Positions 1 through 8,969 of a stretch of DNA of 64,000 nucleotides are shown piece by piece. The DNA comes from Pedobacter psychrophilus (GTDB lineage: Bacteria; Bacteroidota; Bacteroidia; Sphingobacteriales; Sphingobacteriaceae). The notes below the pieces were generated by a model. The model had not been told where the DNA came from and made no database searches. It was given only the letters and a program-made list of their open reading frames with translations. The position numbers and the translations under genes were made by a program. The stretch spans positions 276,478 to 340,477 of the forward strand of contig NZ_LWHJ01000029.1 of the NCBI RefSeq assembly GCF_001652725.1. Reading direction: 5' to 3'. The stretch's first letter is position 1. Each line of letters begins with the position of its first letter.

Positions 1-908
1 CCGTAGCCTTGTACATAAAAACTATCAATATCTGTAGGATTTTTTAGACTTAAATCCATCTTTTTTGTCCAATCTTTTCCCGGAGCCCAGTTAAAATTTT
101 TTACTTTTTCACCTGTATGTACATGGCGTAACTCCTCGTCTGTTTCTTTGTTAAATGCGGTTACTTCATTTTTGAATTTTTCTTTAACCTGCTCGGCAGT
201 TAAAATTTCATCATAAAAATCAATGTTTGAAATACACATACGTGGGCTGCCTGCAAATAACTTTTCGGCAACTTTTTGCTTTTCATAAGGGGCTTTTTTG
301 TATTGGTCTTCTCTACCCACCAAAATACCATTAGCATAAATATAATGACTTAAAGTTTTGTTATCCCAAGTGAGTACAAACTGATACCATTGGTTAGCTT
401 TTATTGTAAATTCGTTAGTCCAAGCATAAAGTTTGATGGATGTAGAATCAGAATAGGCGCCTGGATTACTGTATTGAAAACCTTTAAAATATTTAGCTAC
501 AACGCCGCCATGCCAATGGTTATACCAGCCAAAAAAGAAAGTTGAGCCGTTGTAATTGTTTGGTGTAGAACTATCAGAAAAAAAAGGAGTTGAGCGATGA
601 TTTTTATCACTTTTATCCATACTTCCGTTAGAAATAGCAGGGAACAAATCTTCTAGAGAATATACCCAAACAGTTACAGAACCTTTTTCCGAATTTAGAT
701 TATGCATAGGGATTTCAATTGATGAGGTTACGCCGGTAGTTTGAATGCCCACTCTCCCATCTGCCTTTAAAACACGAGCATTTCCATTTACTTTTTCATC
801 AGTTAAATTTGGTAGTTTATCTAAATAACTTTTAATTGGCTTTTGTGCCCAAGCGTTTAGACTAAGCGTAAGAAATATTAAAATAAATATTTTGGTGTAT
901 AATTTCAT
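1..908 (-). CDS. LamG/DUF1961-type secreted protein, 3' end outside window
   Basis: The reading frame is open from an ATG at 908 leftwards to the window edge, so only the first ~302 residues are seen. It begins MKLYTKIFILIFLTLSLNAWAQ, a signal peptide ending at the AQ cleavage site. The rest aligns by eye with the protein at 5515-7104: both share SVTVWVYSLEDL / TVSMWVMSLEDL, the W-W-F-LTWD region and the GREDQY / GKEDQY motif, which together look like a concanavalin-type LamG fold. By analogy the missing C-terminal part should be a DUF1961 (YesU-like) domain. It is probably a periplasmic or surface carbohydrate-binding or -modifying protein. A copy of the shared upstream element lies at 1036-1061. 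Exact enzymatic activity is unknown. Confidence 0.75.
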   Translation of the reverse strand, partial: MKLYTKIFILIFLTLSLNAWAQKPIKSYLDKLPNLTDEKVNGNARVLKADGRVGIQTTGVTSSIEIPMHNLNSEKGSVTVWVYSLEDLFPAISNGSMDKSDKNHRSTPFFSDSSTPNNYNGSTFFFGWYNHWHGGVVAKYFKGFQYSNPGAYSDSTSIKLYAWTNEFTIKANQWYQFVLTWDNKTLSHYIYANGILVGREDQYKKAPYEKQKVAEKLFAGSPRMCISNIDFYDEILTAEQVKEKFKNEVTAFNKETDEELRHVHTGEKVKNFNWAPGKDWTKKMDLSLKNPTDIDSFYVQGY

Positions 909-1035
909 AATACGTGTTTGGTAATTATAAACTTTAGAGCGATTTATTTTTATTAGAAACCCACACTCTATTTATTGGTGTTTTTGGTTTTCCATATTCA
1001 AAATAGCACTGCCGATTATAAACAACTAATCAATA

Positions 1036-1061
1036 AACAATTCAAACACGCCTAAAGAGTA
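1036..1061 (-). promoter_or_regulatory. TACTCT-N16-TGTT element upstream of the LamG/DUF1961 gene
   Basis: On the minus strand TACTCT is followed by exactly 16 bases and then TGTTTATTG. It lies 128 bases upstream of the ATG at 908. It is one of eleven elements with identical spacing in the window. Confidence 0.6.
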
Positions 1062-1183
1062 TTATAATTTTTTAGGTATTGATATTTTTTTACTCTGTTA
1101 ATATCCTTAATTATAAAATAAAACTATGAAACATCTATTTGAAATACAGTTTTTAAAAACTGAAATAAAATTTAAAAATTAAC

Positions 1184-1209
1184 TACTCTCTTAATAATCT
1201 CAAATTGTT
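1184..1209 (+). promoter_or_regulatory. TACTCT-N16-TGTT element upstream of lyase-like gene 1
   Basis: TACTCT, 16 bases, then TGTTTATAATG, about 100 bases before the ATG at 1307. The other copy of this gene family (42797) has the same element. A second TACTCT at 1091-1096 has no TGTT at the right distance and is not counted. Confidence 0.6.
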
Positions 1210-1306
1210 TATAATGTACTTAGGATAAGATTTTTAAAAGATTGCTTTTGATGAGTTTTACCTTAATAACCAAAAAACTAAGTACAAAACATTTAAATAC
1301 AAGATT

Positions 1307-2407
1307 ATGATTACTAAAAAACGATTGACGCCAATTTATGTATTCGGTTTATTGGCATTAACCTTATTTTCTCAATGTAAATCAAAGCCAGAGTTAGGTG
1401 ATATTGTTTCGCCAGTTGTACCGGTTGTTCCAGTTCCTCCAATTGCTCCATCATCAGGTACACTTATGTTTAAAAATGGATTTGAAGGCACAACCAGGAT
1501 TGAGGTAAGAACATCGCAACACGATAACATTAGAGGGAGTGATGGAGTAGCGCAAAGCGATTGGTTACTTGATCTAGAAAGAAATAAATTTTTTGGAACG
1601 GGTCAAATTGTATATGAACAAGGAGATTACTCTCAGCGAAGAGCCGAAGTTGTGGTAGATCCTGCAAATCCAAATAATAAAGTATTGCGTATGAGAATTC
1701 ACGAAAAGCATATCACCTTGTTAAATCCAGATGGTTCTATAAAAGAGCAAAAGGCAAGGATCCAATATGATCTTCAAAACCAAAATGCACCACCATCAGA
1801 AGGATTTCTGAAAGAGTATTATCAAAAAGTACGTATCTATTTTTCTCCTAATTTTTCTGTTCTTAAACAAGCAGGAACTGATAATGTGGGTTGGATGATT
1901 ATGCAAGAATTCTGGAACGATCCATCATTTACTTACACAGGGCAAGCAGCTCACAGGCCTGCCAGAACCGATGTAGGTTTGGCAGTAAAAAGTGGAAAGT
2001 TGCATTTTGCAGCAGGTGGCCGCGATCCAATTATGGAACTTCCTAAGCCAGGTAATAACAGTTGGCATGAAGTGGGCACTGCGCTTGATATCCCTTTGGG
2101 AAAATGGATGACCCAAGAAATTTATGTTAAAGAAGGTGGTTCTGCCGGCACAGCAAACCCTGGAAGGTTTTATTTAGCGATAACCCCTGATGGTGGCCAA
2201 AAAATTGTGTTAGTTGATAAAATTGGTATGACAGCAAGCGAGGAGCCAGGCGCTGTTCATGATGGTCAATCGGCTTGGAATCCAATTAAATTTTATTCGG
2301 AAGGGAGAGTATTAGACTGGTTTAAAAATGCGCCAGGTGGTGCAAAAACTATGGATATTTATTGGGATGATTTAGAAATTTGGAGAGATAGAAGACCTGA
2401 GAGATAA
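1307..2407 (+). CDS. Polysaccharide-lyase-like lipoprotein (copy 1)
   Basis: This 366-residue protein has an N-terminal signal with a probable lipoprotein cysteine at residue 24 (LFSQC), then a proline/valine linker, then a beta-rich domain opening with MFKNGFEG. Conserved stretches such as EYYQKVRIYFSPNF, WMIMQEFWNDPS and DIYWDDLEIWRDRRP are shared almost unchanged with the protein at 42797-43918 and loosely with 4374-5429. The layout (N-terminal FESGFEG-type strand, basic central strands, C-terminal YWDDLEIW strand) resembles the jelly-roll heparin lyase I-like / PF14099 polysaccharide lyases, but no catalytic residue can be assigned with certainty. It is monocistronic, followed by a strong terminator, and preceded by the shared regulatory element. 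A function in cleaving or binding a uronic-acid glycan is inferred. Confidence 0.7.
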   Translation: MITKKRLTPIYVFGLLALTLFSQCKSKPELGDIVSPVVPVVPVPPIAPSSGTLMFKNGFEGTTRIEVRTSQHDNIRGSDGVAQSDWLLDLERNKFFGTGQIVYEQGDYSQRRAEVVVDPANPNNKVLRMRIHEKHITLLNPDGSIKEQKARIQYDLQNQNAPPSEGFLKEYYQKVRIYFSPNFSVLKQAGTDNVGWMIMQEFWNDPSFTYTGQAAHRPARTDVGLAVKSGKLHFAAGGRDPIMELPKPGNNSWHEVGTALDIPLGKWMTQEIYVKEGGSAGTANPGRFYLAITPDGGQKIVLVDKIGMTASEEPGAVHDGQSAWNPIKFYSEGRVLDWFKNAPGGAKTMDIYWDDLEIWRDRRPER

Positions 2408-2441
2408 TCTAGAAAAATTTTTTTGAGCGTTTTGAAAATGG

Positions 2442-2466
2442 GAGATGTGTTTGATAAACACATCTC
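2442..2466 (+). terminator. Intrinsic terminator of lyase-like gene 1
   Basis: An 11-bp perfect stem (GAGATGTGTTT / AAACACATCTC) with a 3-base loop is followed by a run of seven or more T, 35 bases after the stop codon. Confidence 0.85.
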
Positions 2467-2611
2467 TTTTTTTGTTTATTGGTATCAAGAGACTATCTTA
2501 AAATCTCATTTAAGGCAATAATTTAACCTAATATTATTTTAAATATTTAGTTTTATAATTAGACGTTTGTATTTCATTCAAATTGCAATTGTTTATTATT
2601 AAAAAAATGGA

Positions 2612-3085
2612 ATGATAGAACAAATACCCTTAGTTGAAAAAGAATACTTAATTGAGAAATTTCAAGGCAAAGGAGGCTGGACATTTGCCAGAATTCCTGA
2701 AATACCTCAAAGTAACAATACTCCTTTTGGATGGGTTAGAGTTAAAGGAACAATTGATGGATTTGAAATTAAAAACTACAATTTGCAACCAATGGGAAAT
2801 GGCAGTCTTTTTTTACCGGTAAAAGCGGAAATTAGAAAGAAGATCAATAAAAAGGAAGGTGATTTAGTCCGTATAATTTTATTTGCCGATCATCTCCCTA
2901 CAGAAATTCCCGAAGAACTAGCACTTTGTTTAAAAGTTGAACCTAATGTTTACGAAACATTTGTGAGCTATACAAACGGAGAACAAAAAACAATTATAGA
3001 ATGGATTTATACTGCCAAAACAGATAAAACAAAAGTAGAGCGTATTGCTAAAATGATAGATAAAATAATTATGGGAAAAGACTGA
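2612..3085 (+). CDS. DUF1905 / YdeI-OmpD-associated family protein
   Basis: This 157-residue cytosolic protein has no signal peptide. The first ~95 residues (GWTFARIPEIPQS, GWVRVKGTIDG, PMGNGSLFLPVKAEIRKKI, GDLVRIILF) match the DUF1905 beta-barrel pattern. The last ~60 residues (PEELALCLKVEPNVYETFVSYTNGEQKTIIEWIYTAKTDKTKVERIAKMID would lie here) match the YdeI/OmpD-associated C-terminal region with its conserved R-I-xK-x-I. Family members are small stress-associated proteins of unknown biochemistry; the name bacteriocin-protection is historical. It stands alone, ends at a shared bidirectional terminator, and has no visible link to the glycan genes around it. Confidence 0.8.
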   Translation: MIEQIPLVEKEYLIEKFQGKGGWTFARIPEIPQSNNTPFGWVRVKGTIDGFEIKNYNLQPMGNGSLFLPVKAEIRKKINKKEGDLVRIILFADHLPTEIPEELALCLKVEPNVYETFVSYTNGEQKTIIEWIYTAKTDKTKVERIAKMIDKIIMGKD

Positions 3086-3148
3086 AGGAAAATAATTTTA
3101 TATGAGGATAATAATTTTTTTTTTGAAACCACTGTATTACCCACATAA

Positions 3149-3182
3149 AAAAAGCAACCAAATTTTAATCTGGTTGCTTTTT
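3149..3182. terminator. Bidirectional terminator between convergent genes
   Basis: A 12-bp perfect stem (AAAAAGCAACCA / TGGTTGCTTTTT) with a 10-base loop lies between the converging genes ending at 3085 and 3219. A-rich and T-rich flanks make it usable in both directions. Confidence 0.85.
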
Positions 3183-3218
3183 ATTACTTGAATCCACTAC
3201 TTTATAAATCTATATTAA

Positions 3219-3803
3219 TTACAAAGCAGCAATTTCTGCTTTGATATCTGAAAGTACTTGTGCTCTTTGTTCATCTGTTGAGCCTACAATACCGAAAAAC
3301 GTTAATTGTTTTACGTTTTTAATTCCGCAATAACCCAAAACACCTTCTGCAACAGGGCGGCTAATCAATTGCTTGCTATCAGGCCATCCGTCATAAATAA
3401 ATTCAGGAGTTCCTGCTGTGTTGATGACAAGTGCTTTTTCATTTTTGAGTAGACCACGAGCTCCGTTTTCATCTGCTGTAAAAGCAAAATTAAAACCGAA
3501 AACTCTGTCGAAATAACCTTGCATAATTGCTGGGCGACCAATCCACCAAACGGGATACACTAAAACAATGTTTGTTGCCCATGAAATGTGATCACGCTCT
3601 ATTTGAATATCTGCAGGTGTCTTGCCTGTTGCAAATGTGCCAAAATCACTACCTGATAAAACTGGATTAAAATTTAACTCATATAAATCACGAACTACAA
3701 CATTGTGATTTTTACTTTTAAGTTCTGTAACTACAGTTGCTACGATTCCGTTTTTGTTAAAACTTGCAGGATTTGGGTGTGCTACTACTACTAATGTATT
3801 CAT
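3219..3803 (-). CDS. Flavodoxin-fold NAD(P)H:quinone oxidoreductase
   Basis: This 194-residue protein begins TLVVVAHPNPASFNK, the FMN-phosphate-binding loop of the flavodoxin_2 family (MdaB/KefF/NQO type). VYPVWWIGRPAIMQGYFDRVF is the second FMN-contacting segment, and NTAGTPEFIYDGWPD follows. It probably reduces quinones or other electrophiles with NAD(P)H in the cytosol. It is divergent from the HxlR regulator at 4032, and the 228-base gap holds an AGTAGG-N3-CCTACT palindrome. HxlR proteins commonly control neighbouring quinone reductase genes in response to quinones or aldehydes, so this pair is likely a self-contained detoxification module. Confidence 0.88.
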   Translation of the reverse strand: MNTLVVVAHPNPASFNKNGIVATVVTELKSKNHNVVVRDLYELNFNPVLSGSDFGTFATGKTPADIQIERDHISWATNIVLVYPVWWIGRPAIMQGYFDRVFGFNFAFTADENGARGLLKNEKALVINTAGTPEFIYDGWPDSKQLISRPVAEGVLGYCGIKNVKQLTFFGIVGSTDEQRAQVLSDIKAEIAAL

Positions 3804-3973
3804 GTTTACTTGTTAAAATTTAATTTAAATTAGAGTATAAAAATGATGTTGTGTTTAAATGATTTGTTGTTAAACGATTAAAAGCTACTATTTTCTGTGT
3901 TTGAAAATTTATCGTTTTGCAATATCATACAAATATCTACCTTTACATTCATTAAGACAAGTACTTACCTTTA

Positions 3974-3988
3974 AGTAGGATACCTACT
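3974..3988. promoter_or_regulatory. Candidate HxlR operator palindrome
   Basis: The perfect inverted repeat AGTAGG-ATA-CCTACT lies in the divergent gap, 44 bases before the HxlR start at 4032. A related half-site (TACTTACC) starts just before it at about 3962. The position between a quinone reductase and an HxlR gene is where such an operator would be expected. Confidence 0.5.
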
Positions 3989-4031
3989 AAAAAGTTATAA
4001 ATGCTGAAAATGAGTTAAATAAAATAGAAAA

Positions 4032-4346
4032 ATGGATAAAATATTTCTTGAACAATCTAAATGCCCAATTAAAAAAACCTTAGACATTATTGGCGGTAAG
4101 TGGAAATTGCGTATTATTTTCCAAATAGGAAGTGAAATTAGGCGGTATGGAGAGCTAAGGAAATTGATGCCAGATATAAGTGAAAAAATGTTGATTCAAG
4201 AATTAAAAAGCTTGGTAGAATATGGTGTACTTAGCAAAAAATCATATCACCAAATACCACCTAAAGTTGAATATAATTTAACAGAAAAAGGATTTAAACT
4301 AATTCCTATAATAGATTTAATGAAAGAATTTGGTGCAGAAAATTAG
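4032..4346 (+). CDS. HxlR-family transcriptional regulator
   Basis: This 104-residue winged-helix protein has the family signature CPIKKTLDIIGGKWKLRIIF near the N-terminus, with one cysteine at residue 11 at the usual redox/electrophile-sensing place. RYGELRKLMPDISEKMLIQEL is the recognition helix region, and VEYNLTEKGFKLIPI is the wing. It is divergently placed to the quinone reductase at 3219-3803 and probably represses or activates that gene in response to quinones or aldehydes. Length is normal for the family. Confidence 0.92.
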   Translation: MDKIFLEQSKCPIKKTLDIIGGKWKLRIIFQIGSEIRRYGELRKLMPDISEKMLIQELKSLVEYGVLSKKSYHQIPPKVEYNLTEKGFKLIPIIDLMKEFGAEN

Positions 4347-4373
4347 TTATCATTCTTATGAAAGACGCACTTA

Positions 4374-5429
4374 TTACTCCGGCTTTTTATTCTTCCAAAG
4401 TTTAAAATCGTCCCATAAAATTTGAAGCGTTTTATCTTGAGCTCTTACATAAGAAACAAGTTCTTTTGAGGTGTAAAGCTTCATGGGGTTATAACCAGTA
4501 AGTCCGTTTGGTGCTTGATCATAACTGCCATGGGTAAAGTCATGAACATCATAAACAACTTGTTTTTTCCCACCATCAGGTGTTATTGCCAAATAAAAAC
4601 GACCGTTTTCTTTATTACCTTCTTTAAAATAGTAATCCATGGTAAACCATTTTCCAATAGGCACAGCCACATTTGAAGCTTTATAATCTGCTCGCCATAA
4701 TAGCTTTTGACCAGCATTTTCTGCTTCTAAAATAAAATGTAAATCACTTTCTTCTGTTGTATATTTTCCTACTCCTACTGTTATTCTAAAACCATTTTTT
4801 TCTCCTTCAACCCACCATTCGTTGTTCCAAAATTCGGCAATGGTACACCAAGGAATTCTTTTTGGAAAACTTCTTGCTGCATTAAAATCATCGGTTAAGT
4901 AAACCCTAACCGATTGGTAAAATTCTTTCATTCCGCCTTTAATACCGTACAGGTTCGTTTGAACTCTGGCTTTATTTTGTCCTTCGCTAGCTAACCACGA
5001 ATCGTTTAACCAAAACTGTAATACCGAGTTTTTAGGATCTGTAGGATCGGGAATAACTTTTGCAAAACGTTTTGTACTATCACCACCTGTGTATTGTACT
5101 TCCATTACCCCTTTACTTGTTAATGCTTTTAAATCTTTATCCCAATCGCTTTTCTTACTGTAAGAATCAACTTTACCTGCAATATGTTCTAAACTTGCGC
5201 CGTAATCATTAGTTCCTTTTTCTTCCACAACTTTAGAAGTTCCTTCAAAACCGCTTTGGAAAATGAGTTCGGGTTTCCCCGATATGGAAGTGGATTTTTG
5301 AGTTGTACAGCTAAAAGAAAACAATAGTAGAGCGGAAAATAAAATTCCTTTAGTTAAGAATATGTTGTGTTTGATCATTAGTTTAATTATTAAAAATATT
5401 TTATCTAAAGTTTTAATGTTGTTAGACAA
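4374..5429 (-). CDS. Polysaccharide-lyase-like lipoprotein (copy 2, divergent)
   Basis: The frame gives 351 residues from 5429, but the ATG at 5378 (MIKHNIFLTKGILFSALLLF) gives a cleaner lipoprotein signal ending LFSFSC, so the true start is probably 5378. The mature part opens with LIFQSGFEGTSK and ends LQILWDDFKLWKNKKPE. It shares the general plan, EFYQSVRVYL, EFWNNEWW and RFYLAITPDGGKK with the proteins at 1307 and 42797, but is much more diverged. This is consistent with a jelly-roll polysaccharide lyase-like or binding protein anchored at a membrane. It is the last gene of a minus-strand unit with 5515-7104 and 7175-8659 (gaps of 85 and 70 bases), so it probably acts with the GH28 enzyme. 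Confidence 0.7.
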   Translation of the reverse strand: MSNNIKTLDKIFLIIKLMIKHNIFLTKGILFSALLLFSFSCTTQKSTSISGKPELIFQSGFEGTSKVVEEKGTNDYGASLEHIAGKVDSYSKKSDWDKDLKALTSKGVMEVQYTGGDSTKRFAKVIPDPTDPKNSVLQFWLNDSWLASEGQNKARVQTNLYGIKGGMKEFYQSVRVYLTDDFNAARSFPKRIPWCTIAEFWNNEWWVEGEKNGFRITVGVGKYTTEESDLHFILEAENAGQKLLWRADYKASNVAVPIGKWFTMDYYFKEGNKENGRFYLAITPDGGKKQVVYDVHDFTHGSYDQAPNGLTGYNPMKLYTSKELVSYVRAQDKTLQILWDDFKLWKNKKPE

Positions 5430-5514
5430 CTTATGTTAAAAAAGCGATAATTTGAAACCTGTTTATTGATTTACTGTGAAATAATAGATCAATGGCTTTC
5501 CCATTAATATGAAA

Positions 5515-7104
5515 TTAATTCAGATTAAACCTTACACCTTCTTGGTTTTTAGGCACTACTTCTCCTTTAAATACTTTTCCAGTTTGTACACCATTTTTAT
5601 TGTAAACTTTTAAATTCCTAAAAACCATTTTTGTGCGTAACATACAACGTATGGCGATGCGTCCAAAATCTAAAACCGGCCCGTTATTGATAAATCCATC
5701 ATCTTTACAATCAAACATAATTATACCATCTATTGCCCCAATTAACCTGTTTCCTATTTGTAAAAATTGCAGTTTGTGCCAAGTATCTTTGGTTAATGGA
5801 ATACTTTTAGATCCAAATGCCATTGGATAGTTCCATGGCTCTTTTACAATGGCCGAGTTGTCTAAATCGTTTCGCATATCAGCCATTTCACGATAATATT
5901 CCCAATGATAACTACGTACATCCTCACCATAAATCATGGTCATGCGTCCGCTTTTTCTCAAGGGATAATCGGCCATAAAATCTTCACGGTTCATCCCCGA
6001 AGCTTGTGTAAGCAATAAACTTAGCCCGCCTGGTCGTAAAGTTTTATACTCATACTCAACATACAAATCTCCTTCAAAAGGTTTACGTGTCCACACATAC
6101 ATTTGAGAGTCTAATACTGCCGAATTCATTTCTTTGTTGATGGTTTCAATTAATAGACCTTCTTTGGTAATTGCAACTTCTACTGGCTTTCCTTGTATAT
6201 AAAAGCTATCTAAATCTGTAGATTTTGTAAGTGATAGATTCAATTTAGATTTCCAAGTGTTATCGAGTTTCCAAGTAAAAGGTTTCCTATCTTTCCCAGC
6301 ATAGGTATGTTGAAGCTCTTGTTCTAACGCTATGCTTTTTTGAGTGTCCTCTTTTTTAAATTGGCTGTATAATTCATTTTCAGATAAATTAGTATTGTAG
6401 AATTTGATATCGCTATAAGCTAAAGTAGGGTTACCAAGATATAAGGAAGAATTTATGGTATCTCTATGAAATTTGGTAGCTCTGTATTGGTCTTCTTTAC
6501 CAATTGGAATTCCGTTTACGTACATTCTGTATTCGTCTTTTTCATAATCCCAAGTGAGGGAAAAGTTGTACCAAGTATTTCTTTTGAAACTAAAATGACT
6601 AACCTCTACCAATGCTCTATGGGGGAAATTAAAAGCATTTTCATAAAGCTTATCCTTTGCAAAAAGAGCCATAATGTTAGGATGCCAAGCATTTATCCAT
6701 ACCATTTTAAAATTAGCATTAATGATATCTTGTGGGTTTGGATTGTCTGACAATAACGGATAAATAGTCCAATATGGATTACTAATGGCCATGCTTGGTT
6801 TCGCATTAGATGTACCCAAATCTTCTAAAGACATTACCCACATAGAAACTGTACCCTTGTTAGCTTTCATGGTATGCGCCTTTAACTGTAACACGCTTTG
6901 AATGCTGGTGGTATTTAAACCCTCACGTCCGCCTACTTTTACTACTCTGGCCGGACCTTTTAATTTTACCAATGAGGTGTCCTTTAAAGAAAAATCGTTT
7001 AGATAGGTATAAGCAGGCTTTGGTGTTTGAGCTTTTAGATTTGTGCCGCACATCAATAACATGAGGCATATCAGCTGATACTTGATTTTAATTTTTAAGA
7101 TCAT
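5515..7104 (-). CDS. LamG-type plus DUF1961 (YesU-like) secreted protein
   Basis: This 529-residue protein has a signal peptide ending NLKAQ (about residue 26). Residues ~50-255 look like a LamG/concanavalin domain (TVSMWVMSLEDLG, WYNFSLTWDYEKDEYRMYVNG). Residues ~330-510 carry features I associate with DUF1961/YesU: GGLSLLLTQASG, YGEDVRSYHWEYYRE, WHKLQFLQIGNRLIGAIDG and GRIAIRCMLRTKMVFRNLKV. YesU of Bacillus lies in a rhamnogalacturonan operon, which fits the neighbouring GH28. The enzyme activity, if any, is not established. It is co-transcribed with GH28 (70-base gap) and lyase-like copy 2 (85-base gap). A close paralogue is cut by the left window edge (1-908). Confidence 0.72.
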   Translation of the reverse strand: MILKIKIKYQLICLMLLMCGTNLKAQTPKPAYTYLNDFSLKDTSLVKLKGPARVVKVGGREGLNTTSIQSVLQLKAHTMKANKGTVSMWVMSLEDLGTSNAKPSMAISNPYWTIYPLLSDNPNPQDIINANFKMVWINAWHPNIMALFAKDKLYENAFNFPHRALVEVSHFSFKRNTWYNFSLTWDYEKDEYRMYVNGIPIGKEDQYRATKFHRDTINSSLYLGNPTLAYSDIKFYNTNLSENELYSQFKKEDTQKSIALEQELQHTYAGKDRKPFTWKLDNTWKSKLNLSLTKSTDLDSFYIQGKPVEVAITKEGLLIETINKEMNSAVLDSQMYVWTRKPFEGDLYVEYEYKTLRPGGLSLLLTQASGMNREDFMADYPLRKSGRMTMIYGEDVRSYHWEYYREMADMRNDLDNSAIVKEPWNYPMAFGSKSIPLTKDTWHKLQFLQIGNRLIGAIDGIIMFDCKDDGFINNGPVLDFGRIAIRCMLRTKMVFRNLKVYNKNGVQTGKVFKGEVVPKNQEGVRFNLN

Positions 7105-7174
7105 ATTGATTTTTTTATAAGATTCCTTCTTTTTTTAAGTTGTATTAATTGAAATATTTAGCTTTGGAGCATGT

Positions 7175-8659
7175 CTATTTCCTCCGCACTAAGTTATCAA
7201 CATCTTCTATAACCATAGCCTCCCGTGGATCATGGCAATTAAGTTTTAATTTTATGTTTTGAAGTTTTAAACAGTTTATATATTTAAAATTGAAACCATA
7301 ACTAGAAAGATTACCCAATGTATGTGATGATGGATAACCCGCTTTCTTTTCTTTAAGCAGCTTGGTCATATCTATATTTCTATCACTAGCATTGCCAGCA
7401 TGAGAAAGTTCTATATCGATATTTTTGAGTGTAATGTTTTCTACTCGATTTGTAGTATTTAAACCTGTAACAGAAGAAGATAAAGGTCCTGCTCCTGTTG
7501 CTTTAAAATTAGAAATCAATATATTATTTATGGTTCCTACAGATGGAACTTTTGCGGTACTTGTATGTTTTCTACTGCGGTTTCCAAGCGTAACAAAAAT
7601 GGGGGTAACACAATCTGTAGCTGCTATGTTATCAAACCAAACGTTTTCCATTTTACCACCATCTGTTATTATTAAGGTAATAGCAGTTTGAGTGGTTTCT
7701 GTTCCGTTAACGTAATGTAAACCCGTAACAGATTGTACCACTTTACAATTGCGAAATAGAATATTTTTAAATCCTCCTGTAGTTTCTGTACCGAGTTTTA
7801 AAGCGTTACAATGGCTAGATGCTATACAATTTTCTACCAATATATTTTCACATAGAGAAGGCCCATTACTTTTTAAACAAATTGCATCATCATCACTATC
7901 AACTCGGCAATTACGTATATAAACATTTTTACAACCGTCAATATCAATTCCATCATTATTTTGATGCGCATGGTTAAACACATTGATATTTTCTATCATC
8001 ACGTTCTCACAATTCAAATAATGCTGCATCCATTGAGCTGAGTTAAGTAACATAATACCCGCAACATAAATATTTTTAGAACTAATGATTCTTATTCCAA
8101 ATGGCCTACGAATGTCATTATCACCCATCCCTAAATACACTGGACTATCCCCTTTAAAATCGATGGTTCCTTTACCAGTTATAGATATTCCATCTACATT
8201 TTCGGCATAAAATAAAGATTTATCTACCTGTCTATCGGTGTTGTTTTTGTAGGGAGATTTATAAATTGGATAGTCTTTGGTATTTGTACTTCCTAAAATT
8301 TTAGCATTTTTATCTAATTCTATGTGCAGACCAGATTTTAATTCTAGCGTACCCGTAAGGTAAACGCCAGCAGGAAAGTATAATCGCGAAGGTCCATTTT
8401 TGATACAGCTATTAATAGCTTTTTGAAGTTGTTGAGTGGTGATCTCTAATCCGTTATTTTTAGCGCCAAAATCTGTGACAACATTAAAAACAGGGAGTTT
8501 GCTTTTATCAACAAATAATACTTTTGTTAAATTTTGAGCCATAACTTCTAAGTTTGAAGCTAATTTTTGGTTATCAAAACCTGATGTTTGCCCAAGTAGA
8601 TTGTTTATTAAAGCGAAAACTAAAAGGGTAACAAGCTTTAATAAAATTTTAACTCTCAT
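7175..8659 (-). CDS. GH28 polygalacturonase-type glycoside hydrolase
   Basis: This 494-residue protein has a signal peptide ending NNLLGQ. The pectate-lyase-like parallel beta-helix starts with FNVVTDFGAKNNG, the usual GH28 entry strand. The catalytic aspartates are in NNDGIDIDG (about residue 235) and DSDDDAICLKS (about residue 257), followed by the substrate-binding stretch SSHCNALKLGTET (about residue 284). GH28 enzymes hydrolyse galacturonic-acid linkages in pectin (endo-, exo- or rhamnogalacturonan types); this non-fungal, periplasmic form is likely exo-acting. It is the first gene of a three-gene operon, with the shared TACTCT-N16-TGTT element at 8725-8750. The UxaA tail at the right window edge would fit downstream galacturonate catabolism. 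Confidence 0.88.
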   Translation of the reverse strand: MRVKILLKLVTLLVFALINNLLGQTSGFDNQKLASNLEVMAQNLTKVLFVDKSKLPVFNVVTDFGAKNNGLEITTQQLQKAINSCIKNGPSRLYFPAGVYLTGTLELKSGLHIELDKNAKILGSTNTKDYPIYKSPYKNNTDRQVDKSLFYAENVDGISITGKGTIDFKGDSPVYLGMGDNDIRRPFGIRIISSKNIYVAGIMLLNSAQWMQHYLNCENVMIENINVFNHAHQNNDGIDIDGCKNVYIRNCRVDSDDDAICLKSNGPSLCENILVENCIASSHCNALKLGTETTGGFKNILFRNCKVVQSVTGLHYVNGTETTQTAITLIITDGGKMENVWFDNIAATDCVTPIFVTLGNRSRKHTSTAKVPSVGTINNILISNFKATGAGPLSSSVTGLNTTNRVENITLKNIDIELSHAGNASDRNIDMTKLLKEKKAGYPSSHTLGNLSSYGFNFKYINCLKLQNIKLKLNCHDPREAMVIEDVDNLVRRK

Positions 8660-8724
8660 TTTTATATTTAGTGTTTATTATTATGTACTATTCTCTTTAT
8701 AGAAAAACTGTATTCTACTTAATA

Positions 8725-8750
8725 AACATCTGGTAAGGGCAAATAGAGTA
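8725..8750 (-). promoter_or_regulatory. TACTCT-N16-TGTT element upstream of the GH28 operon
   Basis: On the minus strand TACTCT is followed by exactly 16 bases and TGTTTATTAAG, 66 bases before the GH28 ATG. Confidence 0.6.
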
Positions 8751-8918
8751 TTAGAAAACGTTATTTATTATCTTTCCTAATTAAACTTATTCAAAGCTAC
8801 CTTCTTGCATCAAACCAATAAGTCCTTTTTGATTAATAAAAGCAAAAAATTGGTACTTATATCGTTAACCTACTAAAGTTTAAATTATAACCCCTCAAAT
8901 ATCGAACTTCAAAAATAA

Positions 8919-8935
8919 ACGCAGCTTAAATGCGT
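8919..8935 (-). terminator. Weak intrinsic terminator of the nucleoside hydrolase operon
   Basis: The short stem ACGCA / TGCGT with a 7-base loop is followed on the minus strand by TTATTTTTG, 34 bases after the stop at 8970. The rest of the gap 8751-8918 shows nothing I can name. Confidence 0.5.
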
Positions 8936-8969
8936 GAATAATTAATTTAATTTTTATAATTTATTATTC

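Noticed and set aside
1091..1122. An extra TACTCT at 1091
   Set aside because: Sixteen bases later there is ATAAAA, not TGTT, so it was not counted as a copy of the shared element.
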